Positions 39,218 through 48,887 are shown, numbered from the stretch's first letter. The stretch: 64,000 bases of DNA from Gimesia sp. (GCA_002706765.1 PAJV01000037.1:62001-126000); one strand, 5' to 3'. The notes: a model not told the origin generated them from the letters alone. Numbers and translations are program-made.

Positions 39218-39259
39218 GATCGTGTCTCCTAATACTTGGGTTATAGAACACGATCATGG
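39214..39259 (-). promoter_or_regulatory. 12-bp inverted repeat covering the start codon of the 39217 gene
   Basis: Arms CCATGATCGTGT (39214-39225) and ACACGATCATGG (39248-39259) are perfect complements. The ATG is in one arm and AGGAG is in the loop beside it. An RNA stem here would hide the start. Confidence 0.6.
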
Positions 39260-39270
39260 CTGTGGTCCGA

Positions 39271-39690
39271 TTAGGTTTCAGTTGATTCAGCTTGGAAAGC
39301 TTCTTCATCTTCAGCATCAAGCTCACTGAAATACTGAGCGATATGTATGGCCTGACGACGAGCATCATCATCAGAGCAATCGTCCAACAGTTCGCCACGG
39401 AAGAGCATGCCATTTTCGCCCAAAGCATAGCCAATAATGAAACGACTACGAGGTAGGCGGAACATCAGGGCGAGTGAACCGGTCCAGTATTGTTCGACGA
39501 TTTCACATCGGCAATCCAAAATGGTCTTCCCACACCACGTCGTCAGTGTGATCCCGTTACGGTCCTCTTTGGTGTATCCAGTAATTTCCCGACCGACCAC
39601 AGATGAACCGAGGGCAACATATTCTCGCCCCTCATGTTCAATGATCCCGATTTCAATTTGTCCCAGTCGTTCGCAGCGTGTGTTTGTCAT
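39271..39690 (-). CDS. accessory protein of unknown function
   Basis: 139 residues. Strand-rich centre (GIIEHEGREYVALGSSVVGREI, LTTWCGKTILDCRCEIVEQYW) and an acidic C-terminus (SELDAEDEEAFQAE). No recognised domain. AGGAG lies 8 nt before the ATG at 39690, next to an 11-bp inverted repeat; GGACC lies 49 nt upstream. Confidence 0.6.
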   Translation of the reverse strand: MTNTRCERLGQIEIGIIEHEGREYVALGSSVVGREITGYTKEDRNGITLTTWCGKTILDCRCEIVEQYWTGSLALMFRLPRSRFIIGYALGENGMLFRGELLDDCSDDDARRQAIHIAQYFSELDAEDEEAFQAESTET

Positions 39691-39698
39691 GTTTATCT

Positions 39699-39737
39699 CC
39701 TGTCTTGGTTAAGATGAATTGTTAATACCAAGACAGG
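39699..39737 (-). promoter_or_regulatory. 11-bp inverted repeat next to the ribosome binding site of the 39690 gene
   Basis: Arms CCTGTCTTGGT (39699-39709) and ACCAAGACAGG (39727-39737) are perfect complements. One arm takes in the first bases of the AGGAG site, 9 nt before the ATG. Confidence 0.6.
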
Positions 39738-39746
39738 AAGGTCCGA

Positions 39747-40688
39747 TCACATTGGCAAATAGTTCCCGCTCGAATCAGTTGGACGTGCATGAAGGTATCG
39801 CCCGGTTGTTGAAATCGACGAATGACCGAGAGTGGCTTGAACCAGATGAATTGGACAACCCCGATCCAAGGCGTGTGAGGCATGGGCGTGGCGGAACCAA
39901 TGACACGACACATCTTTGTCGATGCCAGCTCTTTCTGACGCTTTCTTGACAATCCGCCAAACAGCCGACTCATCTAAGTGCCCCTTCTTTCGACTGCGGA
40001 ATACTGGTGCTTCTGGTGATTCGCTATCTCGCAGTTTCATCACTGCTTCCCAGACCGATTGCGGCATCAACACGGTCCTAGTCTTTCCTCCCTTCCCATA
40101 AACTGTGATCTGTCCGGTCGAATCTCGCTCCTGTAAATGACGCCACTTGAGTGAGCAGATTTCCGAGACCCGGAATCCACCAGCATAGAGGGTCAACAAG
40201 ATCGCTCGGTTTCGAGGGTGTGGTTCGAGACTGATGATTCGAAGCACATCTGTTTCAGAGAGGATTCGGTCCGCCAATTCATCTCGAAATGTTGGTAGTT
40301 TCATCGCCCGTCCGATGTCGAACGTCAGATAGCCAAGGCGGAATCCGAAGGCGAACAGGCTTTTTATCGCAGATAATGCCCGCTTGACCGACGAGTCCTT
40401 TAAACAGGAGGGAATACTGTCCGTGTATGCCTGAATGTCGCTCAATTTGATGGAGCGAAGCGGCTTCTCCACATTAACGAGAAATCGTTGAACTTCCCGA
40501 CGATATGCCCTTTGCGTGTGACGAGGTCGACCATGCAACCACAGTTCGATGAGCTGGTCGTCATTATCGGCTTGGGGAGCGACCGGTCCGAGAGTGTCTC
40601 CGCCAGATTCAGGCGAACGCAAGATAACGGGACTTATCTTGCGTAATCCCGAACAGTTTTCGGATCTGACATCAGTCATTTTTCGCAT
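39747..40688 (-). CDS. tyrosine recombinase (integrase)
   Basis: 313 residues. An N-terminal SAM-like core-binding domain (THTQRAYRREVQRFLV style, here PRHTQRAYRREVQRFL) precedes the catalytic domain. The catalytic residues are visible: Arg in GGFRVSEICSLKW, Lys in VYGKGGKTRTV, His-x-x-Arg in CHWFRHAHASHA, His in LGHSSISTTGRYLHA, and Tyr in that same segment. XerC/D-like size. It may integrate or resolve the surrounding element. The recombination site is not identified. Confidence 0.9.
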   Translation of the reverse strand: MRKMTDVRSENCSGLRKISPVILRSPESGGDTLGPVAPQADNDDQLIELWLHGRPRHTQRAYRREVQRFLVNVEKPLRSIKLSDIQAYTDSIPSCLKDSSVKRALSAIKSLFAFGFRLGYLTFDIGRAMKLPTFRDELADRILSETDVLRIISLEPHPRNRAILLTLYAGGFRVSEICSLKWRHLQERDSTGQITVYGKGGKTRTVLMPQSVWEAVMKLRDSESPEAPVFRSRKKGHLDESAVWRIVKKASERAGIDKDVSCHWFRHAHASHALDRGCPIHLVQATLGHSSISTTGRYLHARPTDSSGNYLPM

Positions 40689-40703
40689 ACCTTTCTCACA
40701 GGA

Positions 40704-40750
40704 ATCAAACAGCTTTCAAACGTATTTATAACGGAGATCAAACGGCTTTC
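40704..40750. repeat. two direct repeats upstream of the integrase
   Basis: ATCAAACAGCTTTC (40704-40717) and ATCAAACGGCTTTC (40737-40750), 33 bp apart (about three helical turns), lie between the integrase and HTH genes. They may be binding sites for either protein. A third partial copy (AATCAAACAGATC) lies near 40835. Confidence 0.45.
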
Positions 40751-40834
40751 TCCTAATTCTCAATACTTCTCTAACATGGTCCGAAGAGACTTTGCCAGAC
40801 ACGCACCAAACATCAGGAAAAATCGCAAAGGCAA

Positions 40835-41299
40835 TCAAACAGATCCTGAACGCTTAAGAAACCGAAAAACTGTTCGGAGAACGTCGTTTTCGTCTTGTCC
40901 AGCAGTCCCCTTTGGGTAGCAATGATCAACTGCATCGGCTACAGCAGAGGTCGTCAAACCGGTCAAACCAAGTGCCGACAGTCCGTCCATTAATTCGGTG
41001 TAGTCCGGCTTTAGTTTGAATTTCGAGGGGGCTGATTGCTTAGGCGTCTCATTGTCTCTTTCATAGAACAGGACATATTCACCATTCACACCGATCCCCA
41101 TTTCACGAGCCTTTAAATTGTCTTCAACTTGCGAGGCATTGAAATAAGGTCGACCGTTGCTGAGTCGATGTGGTTCATGAAAAGTACCTTTTTTGACATG
41201 CCAGTAGAACTGGCTCCGACTGATACTAAGCAGCGAACACATTTTGCTTACAGTAATTGCTGCTTTAGGTTGATTCTCATTCATGGTCCTCACACTCAT
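40835..41299 (-). CDS. helix-turn-helix DNA-binding protein
   Basis: 154 residues from the ATG at 41299, which has AAAGGA 8 nt upstream. The N-terminal part (ITVSKMCSLLSISRSQFYWHVKKGTF, then LSNGRPYFNASQVEDNL) is an excisionase/MerR-type HTH. The rest (LMDGLSALGLTGLTTSAVADAVDHCYP) is a helical part of unknown role. Likely regulator or directionality factor of the element, next to the RuvB-like gene. Confidence 0.7.
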   Translation of the reverse strand: MSVRTMNENQPKAAITVSKMCSLLSISRSQFYWHVKKGTFHEPHRLSNGRPYFNASQVEDNLKAREMGIGVNGEYVLFYERDNETPKQSAPSKFKLKPDYTELMDGLSALGLTGLTTSAVADAVDHCYPKGTAGQDENDVLRTVFRFLKRSGSV

Positions 41300-41343
41300 C
41301 GATAACATTCCTTTCAAAAATCGGACAGTAAAAACAAAATAAA

Positions 41344-42279
<936 letters not shown>

Positions 42280-42337
42280 GATTATCTCCGATTTATGGGG
42301 GACCCATTGGTCCTTTTTCCCTATGAATTGTCAAGTA

Positions 42338-42565
42338 CTATCGATCCCAAATTCGATGGAGCTTTCGATCTTCCAATCGCTTCGCTCTTGCCATCCACCG
42401 TGGTCCACAAATCACTTTGATTCTGGCAATGATTCGTTGTGCCTTTTCGAGGTTCCCATCATCTTCGTAGTCGAAGATGCGAAGCCGAATCTGTCGTAAT
42501 ATTCTTTCGTATTTAAAATGACGTTGGTTGTCTCGGATTGCTTCCCGGAGCGTCCTTTGTTTCAT
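42338..42565 (-). CDS. small basic protein of unknown function
   Basis: 75 residues, strongly basic and helical (KQRTLREAIRDNQRHFKYERILRQIRLRIFD). No known domain; could bind nucleic acid. AAAGGGA lies 8 nt before the ATG at 42565. The hairpin at 42587-42612 lies in the leader. Confidence 0.55.
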   Translation of the reverse strand: MKQRTLREAIRDNQRHFKYERILRQIRLRIFDYEDDGNLEKAQRIIARIKVICGPRWMARAKRLEDRKLHRIWDR

Positions 42566-42586
42566 GGTCTGTTCCCTTTATTGGAA

Positions 42587-42612
42587 GACACCGACCGAAG
42601 TTGGTCGGTGTC
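42587..42612 (-). terminator. hairpin between the 42630 and 42338 genes
   Basis: GACACCGACC (42587-42596) pairs perfectly with GGTCGGTGTC (42603-42612) over a 6-nt loop. It follows the stop of the 42630 gene by 17 nt; the T-run after it on the minus strand is short. Confidence 0.5.
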
Positions 42613-42629
42613 GTTAGCCGATGGTCCAC

Positions 42630-43247
42630 TTAATCGTCTTCAATGATCCGCTCAAAGAGAGCGTCCATCGCCCGTCGCAATGAATCCTCAGACGGGTATC
42701 CGCCTTGATCGCTCGTGTTTTCCAGTTCATTACATTCATGGTCCGAGAGCCAACTATAAACTTCGTATTGCCAGTCTTCCGGCTGGTCATATTCATCACG
42801 CAGCCGCCAAGCAGCATCAACGATATTCTCGACCGTCGCTTCCAGTTCTCGGTTGCTGAAGTCTTCCTCATCAAGGATCGGATATGCCTCCAGCGACTCC
42901 ATCAGTTTGTGTAAGGTCCGGAATGCCTCTGTGATCTCGCCATCCCGAACGACTCGCAAACTGAATCCGTCGATGTACCCGACAGCCCAATGATTATGAG
43001 ATTCTTCAACCACATCAGGATCATCTCCTTCAGTGAATGGCTCCAATGCTTTCCTGATCTGTTCTGAGTTGGACTGGTCCAGAAGTCCGCTATCCCGGTG
43101 ATGTGTGTAATGGATCATCCAATCTTCTGGGTGATCGAGGTCACCCTCCCTCCACCACGAAAAGCAGTCAAAAGTCTGCCAATTACCGGCAGCATCCATT
43201 GCTGCTTCTTCAATTGTCATTTCGGCAATATTTGTAGTTGTCGTCAT
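42630..43247 (-). CDS. acidic accessory protein of unknown function
   Basis: 205 residues, very acidic, with many Trp. WWREGDLDHPEDWMIHYTHHRDSGLLDQSNSEQI and DGFSLRVVRDGEITEAFRTL resemble conserved hypothetical proteins of plasmids and integrative elements. CGGAG lies 8 nt before the ATG; GGACC lies 48 nt upstream. No catalytic motif seen. Confidence 0.6.
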   Translation of the reverse strand: MTTTTNIAEMTIEEAAMDAAGNWQTFDCFSWWREGDLDHPEDWMIHYTHHRDSGLLDQSNSEQIRKALEPFTEGDDPDVVEESHNHWAVGYIDGFSLRVVRDGEITEAFRTLHKLMESLEAYPILDEEDFSNRELEATVENIVDAAWRLRDEYDQPEDWQYEVYSWLSDHECNELENTSDQGGYPSEDSLRRAMDALFERIIEDD

Positions 43248-43324
43248 CTGTTGATCTCCGTTTCGAGTTGGTTGTCGTTACGAAGAATCGTGTATGGTCC
43301 GGCAATTGGATGGTGTGAAAACAG

Positions 43325-43357
43325 AAAGAGCCAGCGATGGTGAGTCGCTGGCTCTTT
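43325..43357 (-). terminator. intrinsic terminator after ardC
   Basis: A perfect 13-bp stem AAAGAGCCAGCGA/TCGCTGGCTCTTT with a 7-nt loop and T-rich flank (TTTCTGTTTT on the minus strand), 7 nt after the ardC stop. Confidence 0.75.
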
Positions 43358-43363
43358 CTTAGT

Positions 43364-44266
43364 TTAAACTGAAATCGGTTCAGTCTTACGACTAAAACTC
43401 AGAATGTAGTCAGCCGCTTTGTTTGCAGCAGTAGACGCTTTGAAAATGAAGCGAGGATCGTTCTCAAGACTTTTAAGCCACGAAGCGAGATATGCCTGTG
43501 TGTTGGTTAGATCTTCGCTCTGAGGAATCTGCAATTCACTACACATGAAAGCCGCTGCTATCTCTGCTCGTAATTCCCCTTCCGCATAATTTCCAGTCCA
43601 TTCACACCGTTTCTCAGACCAGTGTGCCAGTTCATGTAGTACGGTCGAGTAATATTCTTTCTCTGTCGCAAATCGGTGCTTAGACACCATCTGAATATGG
43701 TCCGTATTTAATGAGTAATAGCATTTATTTCCACCGAATCGAATGTCTGCTTTAGTAGCTTGAATAGCGATTTCTGCTGGTTCATAATCGCAAAATTCAT
43801 CGTTTTTCGTTTCCGGCTCGATGTCGATGAGGTGCCGCAAATGGTCCGGCAACTCAACTTGTTCGGCGTTGAATACGCTATACTGTTTGAGCATGGCGAA
43901 TTCAACTTCGGTTTCTTCGCCGGTAACCGGATCTTGTTTCGTCTTCTTGATCGGAGCGTAGAAGATTACCCCCGCTCCAAATTCTCCCGGCTTAATGTGG
44001 TCCGGTCGATGTAAGACTTTCGCCCCCAGATCTTGCCATTGTTTATAGGTCGCATACCACTTACATGAAAAGTCATGTTCCTGACGATGAAGTTCGAGCA
44101 GGAGCGGATTAATTCCCCGATATGGATTATTGCTGACTACATTTGTGGGTGCCCCACAGTTGGGTGACGTGTTCCAAGGTTTACGCCAAGGAATTGTTCC
44201 TGCCTTCAGGGACTCAACGATTTTGTTTGTGATTTCGGTCTGAATCTGCTTTGAGGTTTTAGCCAT
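43364..44266 (-). CDS. ardC: ArdC-like antirestriction protein (ssDNA-binding domain plus metallopeptidase domain)
   Basis: 300 residues. The N-terminal DUF1738 domain (IPWRKPWNTSPNCGAPTNVVSNNPYRGIN, WYATYKQWQDLGAKV) binds single-stranded DNA. The C-terminal part has a zincin motif, YSTVLHELAHWSEKRCEW, followed by a downstream Glu (GELRAEIAAAFMCSEL). ArdC proteins carried on conjugative plasmids protect incoming DNA from host restriction. AGGAG lies in the loop of an inverted repeat that covers the start codon; GGACC is 46 nt upstream. A clear terminator follows. Confidence 0.87.
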   Translation of the reverse strand: MAKTSKQIQTEITNKIVESLKAGTIPWRKPWNTSPNCGAPTNVVSNNPYRGINPLLLELHRQEHDFSCKWYATYKQWQDLGAKVLHRPDHIKPGEFGAGVIFYAPIKKTKQDPVTGEETEVEFAMLKQYSVFNAEQVELPDHLRHLIDIEPETKNDEFCDYEPAEIAIQATKADIRFGGNKCYYSLNTDHIQMVSKHRFATEKEYYSTVLHELAHWSEKRCEWTGNYAEGELRAEIAAAFMCSELQIPQSEDLTNTQAYLASWLKSLENDPRFIFKASTAANKAADYILSFSRKTEPISV

Positions 44267-44306
44267 TGTCTTTCTCCTGTTAGAAGGTTGGTTATTGACA
44301 ATGGCT
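44261..44306 (-). promoter_or_regulatory. 10-bp inverted repeat covering the ardC start codon
   Basis: Minus-strand AGCCATTGTC and GACAATGGCT are perfect complements (44297-44306 and 44261-44270). The second arm contains the ATG and second codon; AGGAG is in the loop. Confidence 0.6.
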
Positions 44307-44384
44307 TTAGATGGTCCGAGTATTTTAGTTACAATTTTGTAACTGAGATTATGAGATCGATTAGATATAGGAATGGAGATGTCT

Positions 44385-44693
44385 ATGAATTTCCACGAGA
44401 TCGAAGCTGAAATCCGTTACCTGACTACGGAAGAAGGTGGTCGGAGAAATGGTGTATTTAATGGATACAGGGGACAGTTTTATTACGATGGGGACGACCA
44501 CGATGGGGGGCAGTTTTTTCCGAATCAATCAGAAGGAGAGATGGTCGAACTGGGGATTACGGTAAATGCTCTGGTTCGATTTCCTCAGAGCCGCTGGGAT
44601 GAAGTCCATTCGAAACGGATCACCGTTGGGATGGAGTTTGAGATCCATGAGGGAGCAAAAATGGTGGGACATGGGATCGTGAAGAGATTGTGA
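44385..44693 (+). CDS. EF-Tu C-terminal-domain-like protein
   Basis: 102 residues from the ATG at 44385 with GGAG 6 nt upstream (earlier ATGs at 44373 and 44379 are possible). IEAEIRYLTTEEGGRRNGVFNGYRGQFYYDG and VGMEFEIHEGAKMVGHGIVKRL follow the pattern of EF-Tu domain 3 (PF03143), without any GTPase domain. Such single-domain proteins recur in plasmid modules; the role is unknown. GGACC near 44699 lies just after it. Confidence 0.7.
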   Translation: MNFHEIEAEIRYLTTEEGGRRNGVFNGYRGQFYYDGDDHDGGQFFPNQSEGEMVELGITVNALVRFPQSRWDEVHSKRITVGMEFEIHEGAKMVGHGIVKRL

Positions 44694-44748
44694 ATTATGG
44701 ACCGCATCTCAAAAAGATCAGAATTCATTATTCGAAAACAAAAGGAAA

Positions 44749-45063
44749 TTGATCCCAGCAGCCGACTTTACTGTTTCCTTAGATGGTCTTGAAATCATAA
44801 TGTTGCTAATGAATGCCGAGGAAGGAAAACCAAATCTGCTGGTTTATTCGAGGGGAACTCCACAGGATCGGTTTCAATTTCTTGGAGTTGTGGACTCTGA
44901 GGAATTGAAAGTGAATGTGTCCAAGGGCGGTGCATTTGCTCGATTTATTCCAGAGACGAATGAGCTGTTCTATGCAGGAACTGTTGATGATAGTGGCGAT
45001 AGAAAATTGATGTTGATCAAGAATTTCTCGCCGGAGACGATGATTGAAAGGGCTGGGGAGTAA
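44749..45063 (+). CDS. small protein of unknown function
   Basis: 104 residues from a TTG at 44749 with AAAGGA 5 nt upstream. Strand-rich pattern (FTVSLDGLEIIMLLMNAEEGK, DRFQFLGVVDSEELKVNVSKGGAFARFIP). No domain recognised. It marks the change from the GGTCC-rich module to the AT-rich immunity-type array. Confidence 0.45.
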   Translation: MIPAADFTVSLDGLEIIMLLMNAEEGKPNLLVYSRGTPQDRFQFLGVVDSEELKVNVSKGGAFARFIPETNELFYAGTVDDSGDRKLMLIKNFSPETMIERAGE

Positions 45064-45076
45064 ACAGATTGAAAAC

Positions 45077-45628
45077 TTAGCCCCAAACCTTTTCAACTGT
45101 GCCCACTGGTTCTAAATCTATATTATCTGAATCAGAATTAACTCTCACACCAATCAAATTATCTGACCATGCCACTTCGATGATTGCACCAATTGTTGGT
45201 GATTCTTGAGAGAGATAGATCTCCCTTATACGGGAGAAATCCTCAATATAATATCCGATTGGAATTTCAGGAGGGGGAGCAAGTTTTGAATAGTCAGTTT
45301 CTAAGTCTTTTTGAATCCAAAATGGTGAATTATACCATCCTGTTATAAATTGAAAGAATGAGTTGAATAGACCAATTTGTGATTCAGGAGATACGAACTT
45401 ACAATTTAAAAGTTCATTTTGCATCGCTGCAATATTTTTATCTTTTCCAAATATAATTCTTACGAATGATGATTGAATCGTTTTAGCTTCCCGAGGTTTT
45501 GGATGATTTAGTAACTGCTGATAGTCATCAAAATATAATCCCTGATGTAGCGGAGTATTGATTTCCAATTGAAACCCAAAGCAATTGCCAGCAGTTGTCT
45601 CAAATAATTCTAGCTCTGGCACTTGCAT
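45077..45628 (-). CDS. immunity-type protein, paralogue A
   Basis: 183 residues from the ATG at 45628, which aligns with the start of the adjacent paralogue (a start at 45685 would add 19 unlikely residues). FGFQLEINTPLHQGLYFDDYQQLLNHPKP and PPEIPIGYYIEDFSRIREIYLSQE...GAIIEVAWSDNLIGV match the neighbour closely. No named family. Acidic and small, in an array of immunity-like genes. Function inferred from context only. Confidence 0.6.
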   Translation of the reverse strand: MQVPELELFETTAGNCFGFQLEINTPLHQGLYFDDYQQLLNHPKPREAKTIQSSFVRIIFGKDKNIAAMQNELLNCKFVSPESQIGLFNSFFQFITGWYNSPFWIQKDLETDYSKLAPPPEIPIGYYIEDFSRIREIYLSQESPTIGAIIEVAWSDNLIGVRVNSDSDNIDLEPVGTVEKVWG

Positions 45629-45693
45629 CTTAACTACCCGTGTTAGAGAGACGGTTATGGATAAATGTTGTACTGCTCGGTACATTCACTTAA

Positions 45694-46311
45694 CTAAGCA
45701 ACCCAAGCAATATCATCTCTTCCCGCATGGACCTGCTGAGAGCTAAAGTTCACACCCATTTGATTTTCTGACCAAGCCGCATCAAGAATAATTCCAATGA
45801 TTTCCGCTTCCCTGTCGAGATATAGCTGTGCGATCTTTGTAAAATCTTGAATTTGGTATCCTGTTGGAATCTCAGGAGGCTTCACTTCATCCCCTATTTC
45901 ATCTCCAAGAAACAAAGACTCCGAAATTTCAGATCCAAAGTTCCAATAACCCCAGTACGATGAAACAAAATGATTTTTGATGGCTGTAAAAGCACACTTT
46001 ATCAGTACGTCTTGCGACTCTTCTCTCCGAAGCCACTTTTCGAATGTAATTCTTTGTGAATCCGTCACGTTTTTTTCTTCGTTTCTTTTAAAAAATCCTT
46101 TACCATAATTGTTTCCAACAATCACTTGAACATGGCTACTCACAGCTTTGGGTTCTGGCTGTGCAGTTGGATTTGCAAGTAATATTTCGTAGTGATCAAA
46201 ATAGCTTCCGATTTTGTTCGCTGCACTCAACTCCATTTCAAATCCGAATTGTCCCCCTACAGGAGTACCAAGCAATTTAATCTCTAGGGTATTTATATCC
46301 ATTTCCATCAT
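45694..46311 (-). CDS. immunity-type protein, paralogue B
   Basis: 205 residues. FGFEMELSAANKIGSYFDHYEILLANP and PPEIPTGYQIQDFTKIAQLYLDREAEIIGIILDAAWSENQMGV correspond segment by segment to the gene downstream, so the pair arose by tandem duplication and has diverged. ATG at 46311 or 46302. Context suggests neutralisation of related toxins, not shown. Confidence 0.6.
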   Translation of the reverse strand: MMEMDINTLEIKLLGTPVGGQFGFEMELSAANKIGSYFDHYEILLANPTAQPEPKAVSSHVQVIVGNNYGKGFFKRNEEKNVTDSQRITFEKWLRREESQDVLIKCAFTAIKNHFVSSYWGYWNFGSEISESLFLGDEIGDEVKPPEIPTGYQIQDFTKIAQLYLDREAEIIGIILDAAWSENQMGVNFSSQQVHAGRDDIAWVA

Positions 46312-46626
46312 CTGTGGAATTGCTTTCGTAAATCAATTATTCCAATAGGATAGCTTCGACTGAATTCTTACCGTACTCAATATCAATATATTTTTGACGT
46401 AAGATTGAGTCTGAATCCATATTTAGTTTTTTCCTAAAATGGTAATGATGACCTCATGACATGATTGCAGTATCAAGCTCTTCTGACATGCTTCTACGAA
46501 TTATCGTCCTGTTGTTTCTCATGCCTAATCTGCTCGCTTTTTGGAGAGAAGCAGACGCAGCTTAAAGCCTAATAATAAAACGATTATTTAATCGTTAAAC
46601 GGTCATCAAATACTGCTTTCAGGTTA
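46312..46626. other. gene-free stretch
   Basis: AT-rich, no convincing gene. Probably promoter of paralogue B plus the 3' end region of the next unit. Confidence 0.4.
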
Positions 46627-47295
46627 TCACGACTGAATAATTACTAGATCAGTTTCTTCACGAATGCAATGATCCAACCAAGCAAGAAAGTTTTTTCTTG
46701 CTGGAAGGATACGGTCGGACCACTCCATTTTGGCCTGTGCTAGTTTCTCAGAATCGAATACCCACTTGGGATCGTAGGAAAAGTCTTCTTGATCACGCCC
46801 CTCTAGCAGCTCTCTCTCTTCTTTTATTTGTTCAAATGTTAAATGAGAGACATTTTCATCTCCATCAGGAAACCCAAACGGAGGGGTACGTTTACCACTC
46901 AGTCTGGTTTCGAGATCTAAATCATAAATAGGTGGCATTTCAACAGACTCTCCTAATCCACATCCAAAATTCTCACAGATCCATTCAATAGACAAGAGTA
47001 ATGAATCAGAACGTTCTTTCTTGCAGTTACCAAAACCAAAGATTTGCTTCATTGCTGATTCTTCAAAATATAACTCATCGTCGTCTTCGACTAATTCTTT
47101 CTTTTTTAATTCATCAATATACATTTCAAGATAAATCTCTTTTTCATCTTTGCTCAAGTTTTTAAGGGCATTTAATTTAATTGAATAACCACTAATATAA
47201 ATTCCCATTGAAAAATGCTCTTTCTTAATGAAAAAGAAATCCTCATTTTCTTCAAATGGCTTAATAATAAATGTAGGATTGGAAACCTCTTCCAT
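46627..47295 (-). CDS. immunity-type protein, possibly DUF7691-like
   Basis: 222 residues. The end, ILPARKNFLAWLDHCIREETDLVIIQS, resembles the end of the DUF7691-type protein at 49286 (VRAGRDEIFDWIAAAANENADLIGFWY), so the two may be distant relatives. FGFGNCKKERSDSLLLSIEWICENFGCGLGE is another conserved-looking patch. AT-rich; stop to start distance with its neighbour is 16 nt. Confidence 0.5.
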   Translation of the reverse strand: MEEVSNPTFIIKPFEENEDFFFIKKEHFSMGIYISGYSIKLNALKNLSKDEKEIYLEMYIDELKKKELVEDDDELYFEESAMKQIFGFGNCKKERSDSLLLSIEWICENFGCGLGESVEMPPIYDLDLETRLSGKRTPPFGFPDGDENVSHLTFEQIKEERELLEGRDQEDFSYDPKWVFDSEKLAQAKMEWSDRILPARKNFLAWLDHCIREETDLVIIQS

Positions 47296-47311
47296 TATTT
47301 CATCTACCCTA

Positions 47312-48202
47312 TCAACGGCTATTTTTCCACGCAGTGCACTCGCTAAGATACAAGTTCAAATGCTGAGCAGCTTGAGGACAGTCTTTCCAGATTCTTTGAA
47401 ATTCAGAAAATCGCTGTCCCAGAATCGGGGATCGTTTCTGTGCTTGTGGGGAATTTGGAGTGAATAACAGGAAAGTTTGATTTATAAGAGCTTTACTCTC
47501 ATATTCTACATTAGCGATATCAGCAGCCAGTCGTTCTGCTGATTCTAAATCTATTACCTTGGTCACAAGCTCAAGATAATGCTCTTCACAGTCAATACAC
47601 TTCTTGATCAACTCCTGATCTTCCTGTGAAACTGTTTCGGGTGGACCGCCCCCTCGCTCTCCAGCCCCTGCCCAATTTAAAGCCTTTCTTCGATGCGTTA
47701 AAATGCTGATGCCGTGCTCGTAATCTAATGATGTTCTGAAATCAAATGCGATATATGAAACCTTGTTTTTATGCTCTGCCAGAATCGTAACGGTATTTGG
47801 TTCTACTAATTCGCAAAATCCATCTAAAGTATTCAGTCGTTTGCGAATGGCACGTTTTTCACCATCTAACGAGCTTAGTTCAGGAAGCGACTCTGAATAG
47901 TACGCTGATTTACATTGCTGGAAAGCATATTTTAAAGCGGCTTTTACAATTGGATTTGCATTTGCACATAAATATTCAAAAGCAGCTTCTTGTTCTTTCG
48001 TAGGCGGTTTCCCATCTACTGATTCGATTTGAAGCTGTAGCGTGACTGATCCATTATTCGGTTCGCTTTTTTCTGATGCTTCGGAGAGATAATCCGCATC
48101 GCAATCCCACATAATCCCACAGGATTCAAACCCCGATAAATCCACCTTCCCAAGCCATGCTTCATACTCAGGATCATAATTTACTTCGTCGATAATGTTC
48201 AT
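47312..48202 (-). CDS. DUF6985-like protein
   Basis: 296 residues. The N-terminal half (WLGKVDLSGFESCGIMWDCD, then VTLQLQIESVDGKPPTKEQEAAFEYLCANANPIVKAALKYAF) follows the DUF6985 pattern seen in immunity-type proteins of polymorphic toxin systems. The C-terminal half is a helical region of unknown type. Assignment moderate. Neighbours on both sides point the same way with short gaps, consistent with an operon. Confidence 0.55.
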   Translation of the reverse strand: MNIIDEVNYDPEYEAWLGKVDLSGFESCGIMWDCDADYLSEASEKSEPNNGSVTLQLQIESVDGKPPTKEQEAAFEYLCANANPIVKAALKYAFQQCKSAYYSESLPELSSLDGEKRAIRKRLNTLDGFCELVEPNTVTILAEHKNKVSYIAFDFRTSLDYEHGISILTHRRKALNWAGAGERGGGPPETVSQEDQELIKKCIDCEEHYLELVTKVIDLESAERLAADIANVEYESKALINQTFLLFTPNSPQAQKRSPILGQRFSEFQRIWKDCPQAAQHLNLYLSECTAWKNSR

Positions 48203-48225
48203 AGCAGCAACCTATCATCATAAAG

Positions 48226-48873
48226 TTACGTATCTTCATATCCACCAAGCCTAATTGCATCGAAGTGCTTCTTTGTGGGCTGAAAGTTCTTCGCAAAAGA
48301 TACACGAGCGGGAAAAAGGCTTTCGATAAACTCATGAAATGTTTTTGCCAATAATAGATGATCCATTTCTGACAGGGGTGTTACCTCATCAGGGAAATCA
48401 GTACCAAACTCTATGTCTTCTTCATAATCGTAGATCCATCCCTTCTTTTCATTGGAAAGAGACATATAAATCGGAGTACCGACTTTATCAAAGGCAATGA
48501 GTAACAATGACGTAGCATCATCTTGTGTAGTATATTTTGTTCCGATTGAGAGGGCTTCCAGATTTCCAGTAGATGCAGGATTTAACCCCAGAAAATGATC
48601 AATACGGGATGGTGAAATAGTATATTTCAATAGATCGCTTTGAATTTGATCTGGAATCACAATTTCAGGTGGCAAATCCTCTCCCTCAAAATCTTCAAGG
48701 TCAGGTTCTTTATAGGCAGATGGTACAGGTCTACCGCCATTTACTTTTAAAAGGAACTCAAAATAATCTTCGGGTAACGAAATTGAATATGACTGCTCGA
48801 AGTCCAAGATATCAGAAGATGTGATTGGCGGGTTGGCATCAAGAAATAAAACATCGCAGTATTTTTTATCCAT
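48226..48873 (-). CDS. SUKH/SMI1-KNR4 family immunity-type protein
   Basis: 215 residues. DILDFEQSYSISLPEDYFEFLLKVNGG is the SMI1/KNR4 (SUKH) signature, followed by the expected strand-rich middle (SLLLIAFDKVGTPIYMSLSNEKKGWIYDYE) and a helical end (HLLLAKTFHEFIESL). SUKH proteins are the most common immunity proteins of contact-dependent and polymorphic nuclease toxins. No toxin gene is directly beside it. Confidence 0.8.
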   Translation of the reverse strand: MDKKYCDVLFLDANPPITSSDILDFEQSYSISLPEDYFEFLLKVNGGRPVPSAYKEPDLEDFEGEDLPPEIVIPDQIQSDLLKYTISPSRIDHFLGLNPASTGNLEALSIGTKYTTQDDATSLLLIAFDKVGTPIYMSLSNEKKGWIYDYEEDIEFGTDFPDEVTPLSEMDHLLLAKTFHEFIESLFPARVSFAKNFQPTKKHFDAIRLGGYEDT

Positions 48874-48887
48874 TGAAATACCATTTG

